From JANNNX01 sp031398745 (GTDB lineage Bacteria > Actinomycetota > Acidimicrobiia > Acidimicrobiales > CADCSY01), in contig JANNNX010000010.1 of NCBI GenBank assembly GCA_031398745.1, positions 1-48,811 of the forward strand: a DNA stretch of 48,811 nucleotides, given 5' to 3'. Both the position numbers and the translations under genes were made by a program. Positions within the stretch are counted from its first letter, which is position 1. Each line of letters begins with the position of its first letter. Positions 40,109 to 48,386 of the stretch are shown here, piece by piece. The notes beneath the pieces are model-generated. The model was not told where the DNA came from. It did no database searches and was given only the letters and a program-made list of their open reading frames with translations.

Positions 40109-41349
40109 CGCTCGTCGTCGCCCGTGAATTTCTGGCGGGGCCGGGCGATGCGAAGGTCGGGGTCGTCCAGCATCTCCAGCCAGTGGGCCAGCCACCCGCT
40201 GGTCCGGGGGATGGCGAAGAGGACGGTGAACATCTCCATGGGGAAGCCCATGGCCTGGTAGATGAGCCCCGAATAGAAGTCGACGTTGGGGTAGAGCTTG
40301 CGATCGATGAAGTACGGGTCGGAGAGCGCGATCTCCTCCAGCTTCAGGGCGATGTCGAGCAGCGGGTTGGTGCCCACGACCCGGAACACGTCCTCCGCGG
40401 TCTGCTTGATGATGCGAGCCCGGGGGTCGTAGGACTTGTAGACCCGGTGCCCGAAGCCCATCAGCCGGCCGTGGCCGGCCTTGACCTCCTCGACGAAGGC
40501 GGGCACCGCGTCGAGGGTTGCGATGCGCTGCAGCATGCGGATGACGGCCTCGTTGGCGCCGCCGTGCAGCGGTCCGTAGAGGGCGGCGGCGGCCCCGGCC
40601 AGAGCCGAGTAGGGATCGGCCTGGCTCGAGGCGATGGTGCGCATGGCCGTGGTCGAGCAGTTCTGCTCGTGGTCGGCGTGGAGGATGAACAGCACGTCGA
40701 GCGCCTTGGCCAGCACGGGGTTGTCGGCGTGCTCGGGGGCGGTGACCCGGTACATCATGCTGAGGAAGTTGGCCGCGTAGTCGAGGCCGTTGTCGGGGTA
40801 GACGAACGGCTGGCCCAGGCTGTAGCGGTGGGCGAAGGCGGCGATGGTCGGCACCTTGGCCACCAGCCGGACCACCTGCTTCATGCGGGCGTCGACGTCG
40901 TCGATGGCCTTGGCCTCGGGGTAGAAGGTCGACAGGGCGGCCACGGTGGAGATGAACACCCCCATCGGGTGGGCGTCGTAGTGGAACCCGCCGACGAAGT
41001 CCTTCACCTTCTCGTGCACGTAGGTGTGGGTCGTCACCTCGTGGTGCCAGCGAGCCAGCTCGTCGGCGGTGGGGAGCTCGCCGTGGATCAGGAGGTGGGC
41101 GACCTCGAGGTAGGTCGACTGCTCGGCCAGCTGCTCGATCGGGTAGCCCCGGTAGCGCAGGATCCCGTTCTCGCCGTCGAGGTAGGTGATGGCGCTCTCG
41201 CAGCTGGCGGTGGAGAGGAAACCGGGGTCGTACACGAACAGGTTCGGGTCGAGCGACCGGAGCGCGGAGGAGGGGATGGTCCCGTCCTCGATCGGCACGG
41301 TGACCGTCTTGCCGGTCCGGTCGTCGGTGATCGTGATGGTGTCGGCCAT
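40078..41349 (-). CDS. gltA: Citrate synthase
   Basis: A 423-residue type II-like citrate synthase that condenses oxaloacetate and acetyl-CoA at the entry of the TCA cycle. Catalytic His262 (GPLHGGANE), His301 (MGFGHRVYK) and Asp357 (YPNVDFYSG) are present, as is His227 (HADHEQNCS). The length matches the hexameric bacterial type. The ATG lies 8 bases after TACCGT with no ribosome-binding site, indicating a leaderless mRNA. The C-terminus falls in a 34-base tandem duplication, but the reading frame is intact. Confidence 0.96.
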   Translation of the reverse strand: MADTITITDDRTGKTVTVPIEDGTIPSSALRSLDPNLFVYDPGFLSTASCESAITYLDGENGILRYRGYPIEQLAEQSTYLEVAHLLIHGELPTADELARWHHEVTTHTYVHEKVKDFVGGFHYDAHPMGVFISTVAALSTFYPEAKAIDDVDARMKQVVRLVAKVPTIAAFAHRYSLGQPFVYPDNGLDYAANFLSMMYRVTAPEHADNPVLAKALDVLFILHADHEQNCSTTAMRTIASSQADPYSALAGAAAALYGPLHGGANEAVIRMLQRIATLDAVPAFVEEVKAGHGRLMGFGHRVYKSYDPRARIIKQTAEDVFRVVGTNPLLDIALKLEEIALSDPYFIDRKLYPNVDFYSGLIYQAMGFPMEMFTVLFAIPRTSGWLAHWLEMLDDPDLRIARPRQKFTGDDERAYVAVADRG

Positions 41350-41357
41350 GGCCGATC

Positions 41358-41363
41358 ACGGTA
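41358..41363 (-). promoter_or_regulatory. -10-like hexamer of the citrate synthase gene
   Basis: TACCGT on the minus strand ends 8 bases before the ATG, the same spacing as at the epimerase and quinone oxidoreductase genes. No convincing -35 is seen. Confidence 0.45.
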
Positions 41364-41406
41364 GTGACGCGGGCTGAGGACGACCGAAGCCGCTCTGACG
41401 GCAGGG

Positions 41407-42747
41407 CTACAAGGGCAGGTTGTCGTGGGCTCGGCGGGGGAGGCGCTCGCGCTTGGAGCGCAGCAGGGCGAAGGCGGCGGCCACCTCGGCCCGGGTATCG
41501 GCCGGGTCGATGACGGCGTCGACGTAGCCCCGCTCGGCCGCCACCCACGGCGTGAGCAGGGTCGCCGAGTACTCGGCCTCCTTGGCCGCCCGGGTCTCCT
41601 CGTCGTCGCGCCGGTGCAGGATCTCGACCGCGCCCTTGGCGCCCATCACCGCCAACTCGGCGCTCGGCCACGCCAGGGCGATGTCGTTGCCCATGCGCTT
41701 GGAGTCCATGACGATGTAGGCCCCGCCGTAGGCCTTGCGCAGTACGACGCTGACCCGGGGGACGGTCGCCCGGCCGTAGCTGCCGACCAACTGGGCCCCG
41801 TGGCGGATCATCCCCCGCCACTCGAGGTCCTTGCCGGGGAAGAACCCGGGGGTGTCGACCAGGGTGAGCAGCGGCACGTTGAACGCGTCGCAGAAGGCGA
41901 CGAAGCGGGCGCCCTTCTGGCTGGCGGCGATGTCGAGGGTGCCGGCCAGGGCCAGGGGCTGGTTGCCGACCAGGCCGACCGGTTGGCCTCCCAGCAGGCC
42001 GAACGCGGTGACGAGGTTGGGGGCCCAGGCCGAGCCGAGCTCGAGCAGCGAGTCGTGGTCGAGAATGGGCGCCATCACGTGGCGGATGTCGTAGCTCCCG
42101 GTCGACGCCGCCGGCAGCACGGCTCCCGCCTCCGGGGTGCGCCGGTCGACCGGGTCGCCCGTCGGCCAGGCCGGTGGTGTCTCGTCGCAGTGCGACGGGA
42201 GGTAGGCCAGGATGGCGGCCAGGAGTTCGACCGCCGCCGCCTCGTCGTCGACCACGGCCGCCGCCAGCCCGCTGTGGCGGCGATGAACGCCGGATCCGCC
42301 CAGGGCGTCGGCGGTGACGACCTCGCCGGTGAAGGCCGCGACCGCCTGGGGTCCGAGCACGTAGGCCGACGCCGCCTCGGTGAACACGGTGACGTCGGCC
42401 AGGCCCAACAACAGCGCCGGCCCGGCCACCGTCGGGCCGGTGACGGCCAGGAGCACCGGGACGGTGCCGCTGCACTGGGCGATGGCCTGGGCGGCCGAGC
42501 CCCACCCGTGCAGCGCGCCGACGCCGGCCCGCACATCGGAGCCGCTGGAGCTGATGATCCCGACCAGGGGGAGGCGGGCGCTGAGCGCGGTGCGGGCCGC
42601 GGTGGTGAGGGTGGTGCCGGCGTCGGCATCCAGCGCCCCCGCCCGTTCGTCGGCGTCGACCCTGACCAGCACCACCGGGCGCCCGGCCAGCTCGGTGATG
42701 CGGGCCGAGACCGGACCCTGCACCCCCGCCCGCAGCTCGGTCGCCAT
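41407..42747 (-). CDS. Acyl-CoA carboxylase carboxyltransferase subunit (short)
   Basis: A 446-residue carboxyltransferase of the AccD/PccB type. N- and C-terminal crotonase-like halves are seen: GIISSSGSDVRAGVGALHGW, PTVAGPALLLGLADVTVFTE, LVDTPGFFPGKDLEWRGMIR, RKAYGGAYIVMDSKRMGND and WPSAELAVMGAKGAVEIL. Such enzymes move CO2 from carboxybiotin to acetyl- or propionyl-CoA. Most are 510-530 residues; here the N-terminus is shorter. No biotin carboxylase or carrier gene is adjacent. The start is near the expected domain edge; a longer frame upstream runs into the LysR gene. Confidence 0.87.
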   Translation of the reverse strand: MATELRAGVQGPVSARITELAGRPVVLVRVDADERAGALDADAGTTLTTAARTALSARLPLVGIISSSGSDVRAGVGALHGWGSAAQAIAQCSGTVPVLLAVTGPTVAGPALLLGLADVTVFTEAASAYVLGPQAVAAFTGEVVTADALGGSGVHRRHSGLAAAVVDDEAAAVELLAAILAYLPSHCDETPPAWPTGDPVDRRTPEAGAVLPAASTGSYDIRHVMAPILDHDSLLELGSAWAPNLVTAFGLLGGQPVGLVGNQPLALAGTLDIAASQKGARFVAFCDAFNVPLLTLVDTPGFFPGKDLEWRGMIRHGAQLVGSYGRATVPRVSVVLRKAYGGAYIVMDSKRMGNDIALAWPSAELAVMGAKGAVEILHRRDDEETRAAKEAEYSATLLTPWVAAERGYVDAVIDPADTRAEVAAAFALLRSKRERLPRRAHDNLPL

Positions 42748-42770
42748 CGGGTCAGCCTCGCATACCGCCC

Positions 42771-43679
42771 TCAGCCCACCGGGTACACGCCGGGCTGGTC
42801 GGCCGCGCCCTCGGCGACGACCTTGGGGAGCAAGTCGAGGACGGCCCGGGCCGGGGCCGACAGCATCCCGTGGCGGCGGTGGGCCAAGGCCACCGCCCGA
42901 CGGGGGAGGCCTTCGATGGCGATGCGGCGCCACTCGCCGCTGAGCCAGCCCGGCACCGCGCTGGCCGGCAGGACACCGGCCCCGTAGCCCTCGAAGGCCA
43001 GGGAGGCGATGAGGCGGATGCCGTCGAGCTCGGCTTGGGCTCGAAGGGTCACCCCGGCCGCAGCCGCGGCCCGGTCGAGCTCGATGCGGATCGACGTGCC
43101 CGGGGGAGGGAGCAGGAGCTCGTGGTCGGCCAGGACGGCCACCGACACCTTCCGGCGCTTGCTCAGCGGGTGGCCGTCAGGCACGACCAGGAGGAGGTCC
43201 TCCTCGAACAGCGGGTGGATCTCGACCTCGGCCTCCGACACCGGGAGGTTGACCACCGCCAGGTCGATGCGAGCCGACCGGAGGTGGGGGATGAGGGCCG
43301 TCGTGTTGCCCTCCAGCACGGTGAGGCGGACCTTGGGGTGCGCGGCCATGACCGACAGCAGCAGCGGTGGCACCAGCCAGCGGCCGGTCGTGCCCAGGAC
43401 GCCCACCCCGACCGGTCCCGATACGTCGTCGCGCAGCGAGAGGACGTCGGCGACCAGCGCGTCGAGCTCGGCCTGGACCCGGCGGGCCCGCGCCACCACG
43501 AGCTCACCCTCCTCGGTGAGGCCGCCGCCACGCTGCACCAGGGTGGCCCCCAGCTCCCGCTCCAGGTGAGCGATGTGGGTCGATACGTTCGACTGCACGG
43601 TGTGGAGCACGTCGGCTGCGGCCGAGAACGTGCCGGTGTCGGCGATGGCGACGAGGGCGGCGAGCTGGCGGAGGTCCAT
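42771..43679 (-). CDS. LysR-family transcriptional regulator
   Basis: A 302-residue LysR protein. The N-terminal winged helix reads MDLRQLAALVAIADTGTFSA then AADVLHTVQSNVSTHIAHLE. The C-terminal effector domain has PVGVGVLGTTGRWLVPPLLL. It lies 23 bases upstream of the carboxyltransferase on the same strand, so it is probably co-transcribed, and may control that enzyme or itself. The start is set by the conserved MDLRQL. Confidence 0.92.
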   Translation of the reverse strand: MDLRQLAALVAIADTGTFSAAADVLHTVQSNVSTHIAHLERELGATLVQRGGGLTEEGELVVARARRVQAELDALVADVLSLRDDVSGPVGVGVLGTTGRWLVPPLLLSVMAAHPKVRLTVLEGNTTALIPHLRSARIDLAVVNLPVSEAEVEIHPLFEEDLLLVVPDGHPLSKRRKVSVAVLADHELLLPPPGTSIRIELDRAAAAAGVTLRAQAELDGIRLIASLAFEGYGAGVLPASAVPGWLSGEWRRIAIEGLPRRAVALAHRRHGMLSAPARAVLDLLPKVVAEGAADQPGVYPVG

Positions 43680-43713
43680 CGCCAGCGATGATCGCAGATA
43701 TCGGGGGAATATG

Positions 43714-43743
43714 TTGGAAAGATCGCTCCGGTACCAATAGAGT
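43714..43743 (+). promoter_or_regulatory. Promoter of the 6C-type RNA
   Basis: TTGGAA (43714-43719) and TAGAGT (43738-43743) are 18 bases apart, placing the transcription start near 43750, just before the first hairpin. Confidence 0.55.
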
Positions 43744-43749
43744 GCTTGG

Positions 43750-43840
43750 CAACGGCGTAGAGGAAGAGGCACCCCCCCGCTTCTTCCTCCGCTTTTCGAG
43801 AGAAGGGCTGCACCCCCCCGGCAGCCCTTCTCTCATTTTT
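43750..43840 (+). ncRNA. 6C-type small RNA with two C-loop hairpins
   Basis: Hairpin 1 has an 11-base stem (43760-43770 with 43779-43789, one G.U) and a loop of A plus seven C. Hairpin 2 has a perfect 14-base stem (43798-43811 with 43821-43834) with a loop holding seven C, followed by TTTTT (43836-43840), so it doubles as the terminator. Two hairpins with loops of six or more C define the actinobacterial 6C RNA, which pairs through its loops with G-rich mRNA sites. It stands alone between the divergent LysR and GntR genes with its own promoter. The start near 43750 is inferred. Confidence 0.88.
43798..43840 (+). terminator. Intrinsic terminator of the 6C-type RNA
   Basis: A perfect 14-base stem followed by A and five T on the plus strand. 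The reverse strand has no T-tract after the stem, so it ends only rightward transcripts. Confidence 0.8.
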
Positions 43841-43934
43841 CGTCCCGGATCCCGGCTGGCCGACGTCAGGCTTCGGCAAGGCGCTGGCCCCGTTCGGTTC
43901 ACGCCCGCGTGATCTGCCCGACGCAGGTCGTTCT

Positions 43935-43957
43935 TAGGTTCTGCCAGCATGTATACA
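43935..43957 (+). promoter_or_regulatory. GntR promoter and operator candidate
   Basis: TAGGTT (43935-43940) ends 8 bases before the ATG, the leaderless spacing seen elsewhere. The palindrome TGTATACA (43950-43957) overlaps the start codon and resembles GntR-type half-site pairs, so autoregulation is plausible. Confidence 0.4.
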
Positions 43958-44701
43958 GCGCCTCCGGCAGGAGCGGCCCGAGCTTCCCGGGGCGAGATCG
44001 CCTACGGCGACCTGCGCCGCCGGCTCCTGGTGGGCGAGTTCCCGGTCGCGATCCGGCTGGCCGAGGAGCGCCTCGCGGCCGAGATCGGCGTCTCCCGAAC
44101 CCCGGTCCGGGAGGCCCTCATGCGCCTTCACGTCGAGGGCCTCGTCGAGCGTCATCCTGACGGCGGCTACCAACCCTCCACCCCCAACCTGGCCGCCATT
44201 CACGAGCTCTACGAGGTGCGCATCGCCCTCGAGCGCCTTGCCATCCGGCGGCCGGCGACCACCGGCATCGCCCACGACCGGGCCGTCCTGCGTCGGGTCT
44301 ACGACGAGTGGTTGAGCTACGAGGCCGAGCGCCCCGAGCCCGAGCCCGGTTTCGTCGCCCTCGATGAGGGGTTCCACGTGGCGCTGGCCGAGTCGGCCGG
44401 CAACGCCCAACTGGCGGAGATGTTGGAGATGGTCAACGCCCGCATCCGACCGGTCCGCATGCACGACTTCCTCACCGCCGAGCGGGTGGCGGCCACCATC
44501 GCCCAGCACCTGGGGATCGTCGAGGCCCTGCTCGCCAGCGACCTCGACCTGGCGGCCGACCGCCTGGATGAGCACCTGGGCGAGTCGATGGTGATCGTCG
44601 AGCGTCGGGCGGCGGTCGCCGTCGCCCGGATGCTGGGCCAGGCACGGCCCGAGGGCGGCCCGCAGCCCGAGGACCACGACCACCAGGAGGTGGAGCGGTG
44701 A
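43949..44701 (+). CDS. GntR-family (FCD domain) regulator
   Basis: A 250-residue GntR/FadR-type protein. The N-terminal winged helix is IRLAEERLAAEIGVSRTPVR followed by EALMRLHVEGLVERHPDGGY. The all-helical FCD ligand domain contains the metal-type residues in LDEGFHVALAESAGN and IAQHLGIVEALLASD, and DLAADRLDEHL. It overlaps the ABC ATPase start by 4 bases and is the first gene of the transporter unit, so it probably senses a substrate or metabolite of that transporter. Confidence 0.9.
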   Translation: MYTAPPAGAARASRGEIAYGDLRRRLLVGEFPVAIRLAEERLAAEIGVSRTPVREALMRLHVEGLVERHPDGGYQPSTPNLAAIHELYEVRIALERLAIRRPATTGIAHDRAVLRRVYDEWLSYEAERPEPEPGFVALDEGFHVALAESAGNAQLAEMLEMVNARIRPVRMHDFLTAERVAATIAQHLGIVEALLASDLDLAADRLDEHLGESMVIVERRAAVAVARMLGQARPEGGPQPEDHDHQEVER

Positions 44702-46263
44702 CTGAGCTCGCACCCATGCTCGATCTGACGGCCGAGTCGGCCACTGGGTCGACTACGCCGTTCATCGAGGTACGGGGCCTGACCAAGCGCTTCGGCGAGG
44801 TGCTGGCCAACGACCAGGTGGCCTTCGACGTCCGGGCGGGCGAGGTCCATGCCCTCCTGGGCGAGAACGGGGCCGGCAAGTCGACCCTGATGAAGCTCCT
44901 CTACGGCGTGTACCACGCCGATGAGGGCGACGTCCTGGTCGAGGGCGAGCCGGTCGAGATCACCTCCCCGGCGGTGGCCCGGGCCCTCGGCATCGGCATG
45001 GTCTTCCAGGACCTGCGCCTGGTGCCGGCCTTCACCGTGGCCGAGAACATCTCGATGGCCCTCGACGGTCAGGGCTTCGTGTACCGGCGGGGCGCGGTCG
45101 AGCGCCACATCCGAGACTCGGCCGAGCAGATGGGCTTCGCCGTCGACCCCGGGGCCCTGGTCCGTCACCTGGCCATCGGTGAGCGCCAGCGGGTCGAGAT
45201 CCTCAAGGTGCTGATGGCCGGCGCCCGCATGGTCATCCTCGACGAGCCGACCAGCGTGCTCGCCCCGCAGGAGGTCGATGCCCTGTTCGGGGCGGTCGAC
45301 GAGCTTCGCTCGCAGGGCCTGGCCATCGTGATCATCACCCACAAACTGCACGAGGCCCGCGCCATCGCCGACCGGGTCAGCGTGCTCCGGGGCGGACGGA
45401 TCGTGGCTCGGGGCATCGACCCGACGACCATGGACGACCGCACCCTGATCGGCCACATGGTCGGGCGCGAGGTCCCGGCCCTGCCGGCCGAGCGTCCGGC
45501 GCCCCCCGAGGCGCCGGTGCCGGCACTGGCCGTCCGCAACATCACCGTCTCGGGCGATGGCGGCCACGTTGCGCTGCGGGACGTCGATCTGGCGATCGCC
45601 TCGGGCGAGCTGGTGGGCATCGCCGGCGTGTCCGGTAACGGCCAGCGCGAGCTGTTCGAGGCCGTCCTCGGGCTCCGCCCGCTCTCGTCGGGCAGCATCA
45701 CCATCGACGACACCCCGGTGCGCAAGGCCGATCCCCGCATCGCCCTCGCGGTGGGTGGGGTGGGCATCCCCGAGGATCCGCTGGCCCACTCGGTGGTGCC
45801 CGGCCTGAGTGTGCTCGAGCACATGGTGCTCTCCGACATGGGTGCGGTACGCAAGGGCCTGGGCATCGACTGGAACCGGGCCCGCAGCCTGCTCGGCGAC
45901 CTCGACGAGCGCACCCAGCTGCGCATCGCGGCTCCTCACCGGGAGGTCGCGTCGCTCTCGGGGGGCAACGTCCAGCGGGTCATCCTGACCCGGACGCTGG
46001 GCGACGACGGCTCCCGCCTGGTCGTGGCCGCCTACCCGTCGAGGGGCCTCGACATCGCCACCACCCGGCGCACCCAGGAGCTGCTGCTGGCCCGAAGGGC
46101 GGCCGGCGCCGGTGTGCTGCTGATCTCCGAGGATCTCGACGAGCTCCTCGAGCTCTCCGACCGGATCGCCGTGCTCCACGCCGGCGAGCTGGCCGGGATC
46201 GTCCGTCCCGGTGAGGTCGATCGCTACGAGATCGGCCGCCTGATGCTCGGAGGTGCCGAATGA
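44698..46263 (+). CDS. BMP-type (nucleoside) ABC transporter ATP-binding protein
   Basis: A 521-residue ATPase with two ABC domains. Domain 1 has Walker A GENGAGKST, Q-loop VFQDLRLV, signature AIGERQRVEI and Walker B MVILDEPTS. Domain 2 has a degenerate Walker A (GVSGNGQRELFEA) and signature LSGGNVQRVI, normal for sugar/nucleoside (CUT2-like and BMP) importers. It should energise uptake through the two permeases encoded next. GTG start overlaps the GntR stop; the stop overlaps the permease ATG (ATGA). Confidence 0.93.
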   Translation: MTELAPMLDLTAESATGSTTPFIEVRGLTKRFGEVLANDQVAFDVRAGEVHALLGENGAGKSTLMKLLYGVYHADEGDVLVEGEPVEITSPAVARALGIGMVFQDLRLVPAFTVAENISMALDGQGFVYRRGAVERHIRDSAEQMGFAVDPGALVRHLAIGERQRVEILKVLMAGARMVILDEPTSVLAPQEVDALFGAVDELRSQGLAIVIITHKLHEARAIADRVSVLRGGRIVARGIDPTTMDDRTLIGHMVGREVPALPAERPAPPEAPVPALAVRNITVSGDGGHVALRDVDLAIASGELVGIAGVSGNGQRELFEAVLGLRPLSSGSITIDDTPVRKADPRIALAVGGVGIPEDPLAHSVVPGLSVLEHMVLSDMGAVRKGLGIDWNRARSLLGDLDERTQLRIAAPHREVASLSGGNVQRVILTRTLGDDGSRLVVAAYPSRGLDIATTRRTQELLLARRAAGAGVLLISEDLDELLELSDRIAVLHAGELAGIVRPGEVDRYEIGRLMLGGAE

Positions 46264-47369
46264 CGGTTGCCCCGCCCGCGCCGCCCACCGACGAGGGGCT
46301 GGCCCCGGCGCCCGTGGTCGCCGCCCCCGCCGGTCCCAGCCGGGGCCGGAACCTGCTGATCGGTGCCGGCCGCTGGGTCGTCGCCTACGGCGCCGCGCTG
46401 GTCATCTTCGGAGCCCTGGCCTGGATGAAGGGCGCCGATCCGATCGCCCTGTACCGCGACATGTGGGCCTCGACCTTCTCCAACAGCACCTCGCTGGGCG
46501 AGGTCGGGCTCAAGGCGACCCCCTTCCTGCTGGCCGCTCTGGCGGTGGCGGTGCCGGCCCGAGCCGGCCTGGTCAACATCGGCGGCGAGGGCCAGCTGGT
46601 GATCGGCACGGTGGCGGCCGCCGGCGCCGGCCTGGCGTTGGACGGCCAGCTCCAGGGATGGGCCGTGATGCTGGTCATGGGCGTGGCCGCGGCGATCGGC
46701 GGAGGCCTGTGGGCCGGGATCGCCGGGGTGCTGCGGCTCAAGACCGGCATCAACGAGGCGATCTCGACCCTCCTCCTCAACTACGTCGCCACCGACGTGC
46801 TGCTCTATCTCATCTACGACCCCTGGAAGGACGCCGCCGGCTTCGGCCAGCCCGCCAGCCGGCCGCTGCTGGATTCCTCTCGACTGCCCCGCATCGAAGG
46901 CTTCGGTCGCCTCCACCTCGGCTTCGTGGTGGCCATCGGTCTGGCGGTGGGGGTGTGGGCCATCCTGCGCTACACCTCCTGGGGCTTCCGGCTGCGGGTG
47001 GCCGGCGGCAACGCCGAGGCCGCCCGCCGGGCCGGCCTGCCGGTCGGGTGGCTGGTGCTGTCGTCGATCCTGGTGGGGGGCGCCCTGGCCGGTCTCGGGG
47101 GGATGCTCCACTTCGCCGGCGTCGAGGGTCAGCTGCGCAGCGGTATCACCTTCACCTTCGGCTACGTCGGCTTCCTGGCCAGCTGGTTGGCCCGCCACGA
47201 CCCGCTGAAGATCATCGGGGCGTCGATCCTGCTCGGCGCCATCGCGGTGGCCGGCGACAGCCTCCAGATCGACGCCGGGTTGCCCGCCGCCACCGTCAAG
47301 ATCCTCATGGCGCTGGTGCTGCTCGCCGTCCTCGCCAATAGCCGTCGCACCAAGGGAGCAGCATCGTGA
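46260..47369 (+). CDS. BMP-type ABC transporter permease (first)
   Basis: A 369-residue inner-membrane permease with about ten hydrophobic segments. PARAGLVNIGGEGQLVIGTV is the characteristic EGQ motif of this branched-chain/nucleoside permease family, and GINEAISTLLLNYVATDVLL also fits. The N-terminus is a Pro/Ala-rich cytoplasmic lead of about 30 residues. It overlaps both neighbours by 4 bases. It would pair with the next permease as a heterodimer. Confidence 0.92.
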   Translation: MTVAPPAPPTDEGLAPAPVVAAPAGPSRGRNLLIGAGRWVVAYGAALVIFGALAWMKGADPIALYRDMWASTFSNSTSLGEVGLKATPFLLAALAVAVPARAGLVNIGGEGQLVIGTVAAAGAGLALDGQLQGWAVMLVMGVAAAIGGGLWAGIAGVLRLKTGINEAISTLLLNYVATDVLLYLIYDPWKDAAGFGQPASRPLLDSSRLPRIEGFGRLHLGFVVAIGLAVGVWAILRYTSWGFRLRVAGGNAEAARRAGLPVGWLVLSSILVGGALAGLGGMLHFAGVEGQLRSGITFTFGYVGFLASWLARHDPLKIIGASILLGAIAVAGDSLQIDAGLPAATVKILMALVLLAVLANSRRTKGAAS

Positions 47370-48319
47370 TCCTCGCCGCCGAGCCGGCCAACCAGGTCCT
47401 CGTGGTCGCCGTGCTGGCCGCCGGCGTGCGCGGGGGCACCTCGATCCTCTTCGCCGCCCTGGGCGAGACCATCTCCGAGCGGGCCGGCGTCATCAACGTC
47501 GGCACCGAGGGATCGATGCTGTGCGGGGCGCTGGGCGCCTACGCGGTCGCCGCCAGCACCGGCAGCGTCTGGCTGGGGGTGCTGGCCGGCGCGGTGTGCG
47601 GGGGCGGCCTGGCCGCGGTGCTCGCCTTCATGGCGCTGGCTCGACGGGCCAACCAGCTGGCCACCGGCCTCGCCCTGTACTTCCTGGGCCTCGGCCTGAC
47701 CTCGATGTTCGGCGCCCCCTACGTGAGTCGCCAGATCGACGCCTTCGAGCAGGTGTCGATCCCCGGGCTGTCGTCGATCCCCTGGATCGGCGACATCTTC
47801 TTCCAGCAGGACCCGTTGACCTACCTGTCCTACGCGGCGGTGCCGGCGGTGTGGTTCTTGCTGTTCCGCACCCGCTGGGGCCTGCTGCTGCGGGGTGCCG
47901 GGGAGCGGGGCGAGGTCCTGTCGGCCTACGGGCACTCGACCACCAAGGTTCGAGCCCTGGCCGTGGTGGCCGGCGGGATGCTGGCCGGCATCGGCGGGGC
48001 CCAGCTGTCGACGGTGGTGGCGTTGGCCTGGTTCGAGAACATGGTCCAGGGCCGGGGGTTCATCGCGGTGGCGCTGGTGATCTTCGCCGCCTGGGACCCG
48101 ATCAAGGCCATGGGCGGGGCCTGGCTCTTCGGTGCGGCCCTGGCGCTGGGCCCCGAGCTCCAGGTGCGCAACGCGGGGGTGAACCAGTTCCTGCTCGACG
48201 CGCTGCCGTACCTCATCACCCTCGCGGTGTTGGTGGTGCTGGCTCGCCGTCGCCTCGAGAGCGCTCCCGAGGCGCTGAGCGAGGTCTTCGAGGGCTCCCG
48301 GGGCGCCACCGCCACCTGA
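47366..48319 (+). CDS. BMP-type ABC transporter permease (second)
   Basis: A 317-residue membrane permease, shorter than its partner as is usual. SERAGVINVGTEGSMLCGALG is the EG motif, followed by LATGLALYFLGLGLTSMFGA and AYGHSTTKVRALAVVAGGML. The GTG start is in a 4-base overlap with the first permease. It is followed, after 67 bases with an AAAGGAA ribosome-binding site, by the binding lipoprotein. Confidence 0.92.
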   Translation: MILAAEPANQVLVVAVLAAGVRGGTSILFAALGETISERAGVINVGTEGSMLCGALGAYAVAASTGSVWLGVLAGAVCGGGLAAVLAFMALARRANQLATGLALYFLGLGLTSMFGAPYVSRQIDAFEQVSIPGLSSIPWIGDIFFQQDPLTYLSYAAVPAVWFLLFRTRWGLLLRGAGERGEVLSAYGHSTTKVRALAVVAGGMLAGIGGAQLSTVVALAWFENMVQGRGFIAVALVIFAAWDPIKAMGGAWLFGAALALGPELQVRNAGVNQFLLDALPYLITLAVLVVLARRRLESAPEALSEVFEGSRGATAT

Positions 48320-48386
48320 CACCGGCCGACCCGGCCCTCCCTCCCACCGTCTCCCGTATCCACACACCGAAAGGAACCACCCCACG

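Noticed and set aside
44317..46179. Long open frame (620 codons) on the minus strand
   Set aside because: Antisense to the GntR and ABC ATPase genes, both with full family motifs; high GC keeps shadow frames open.
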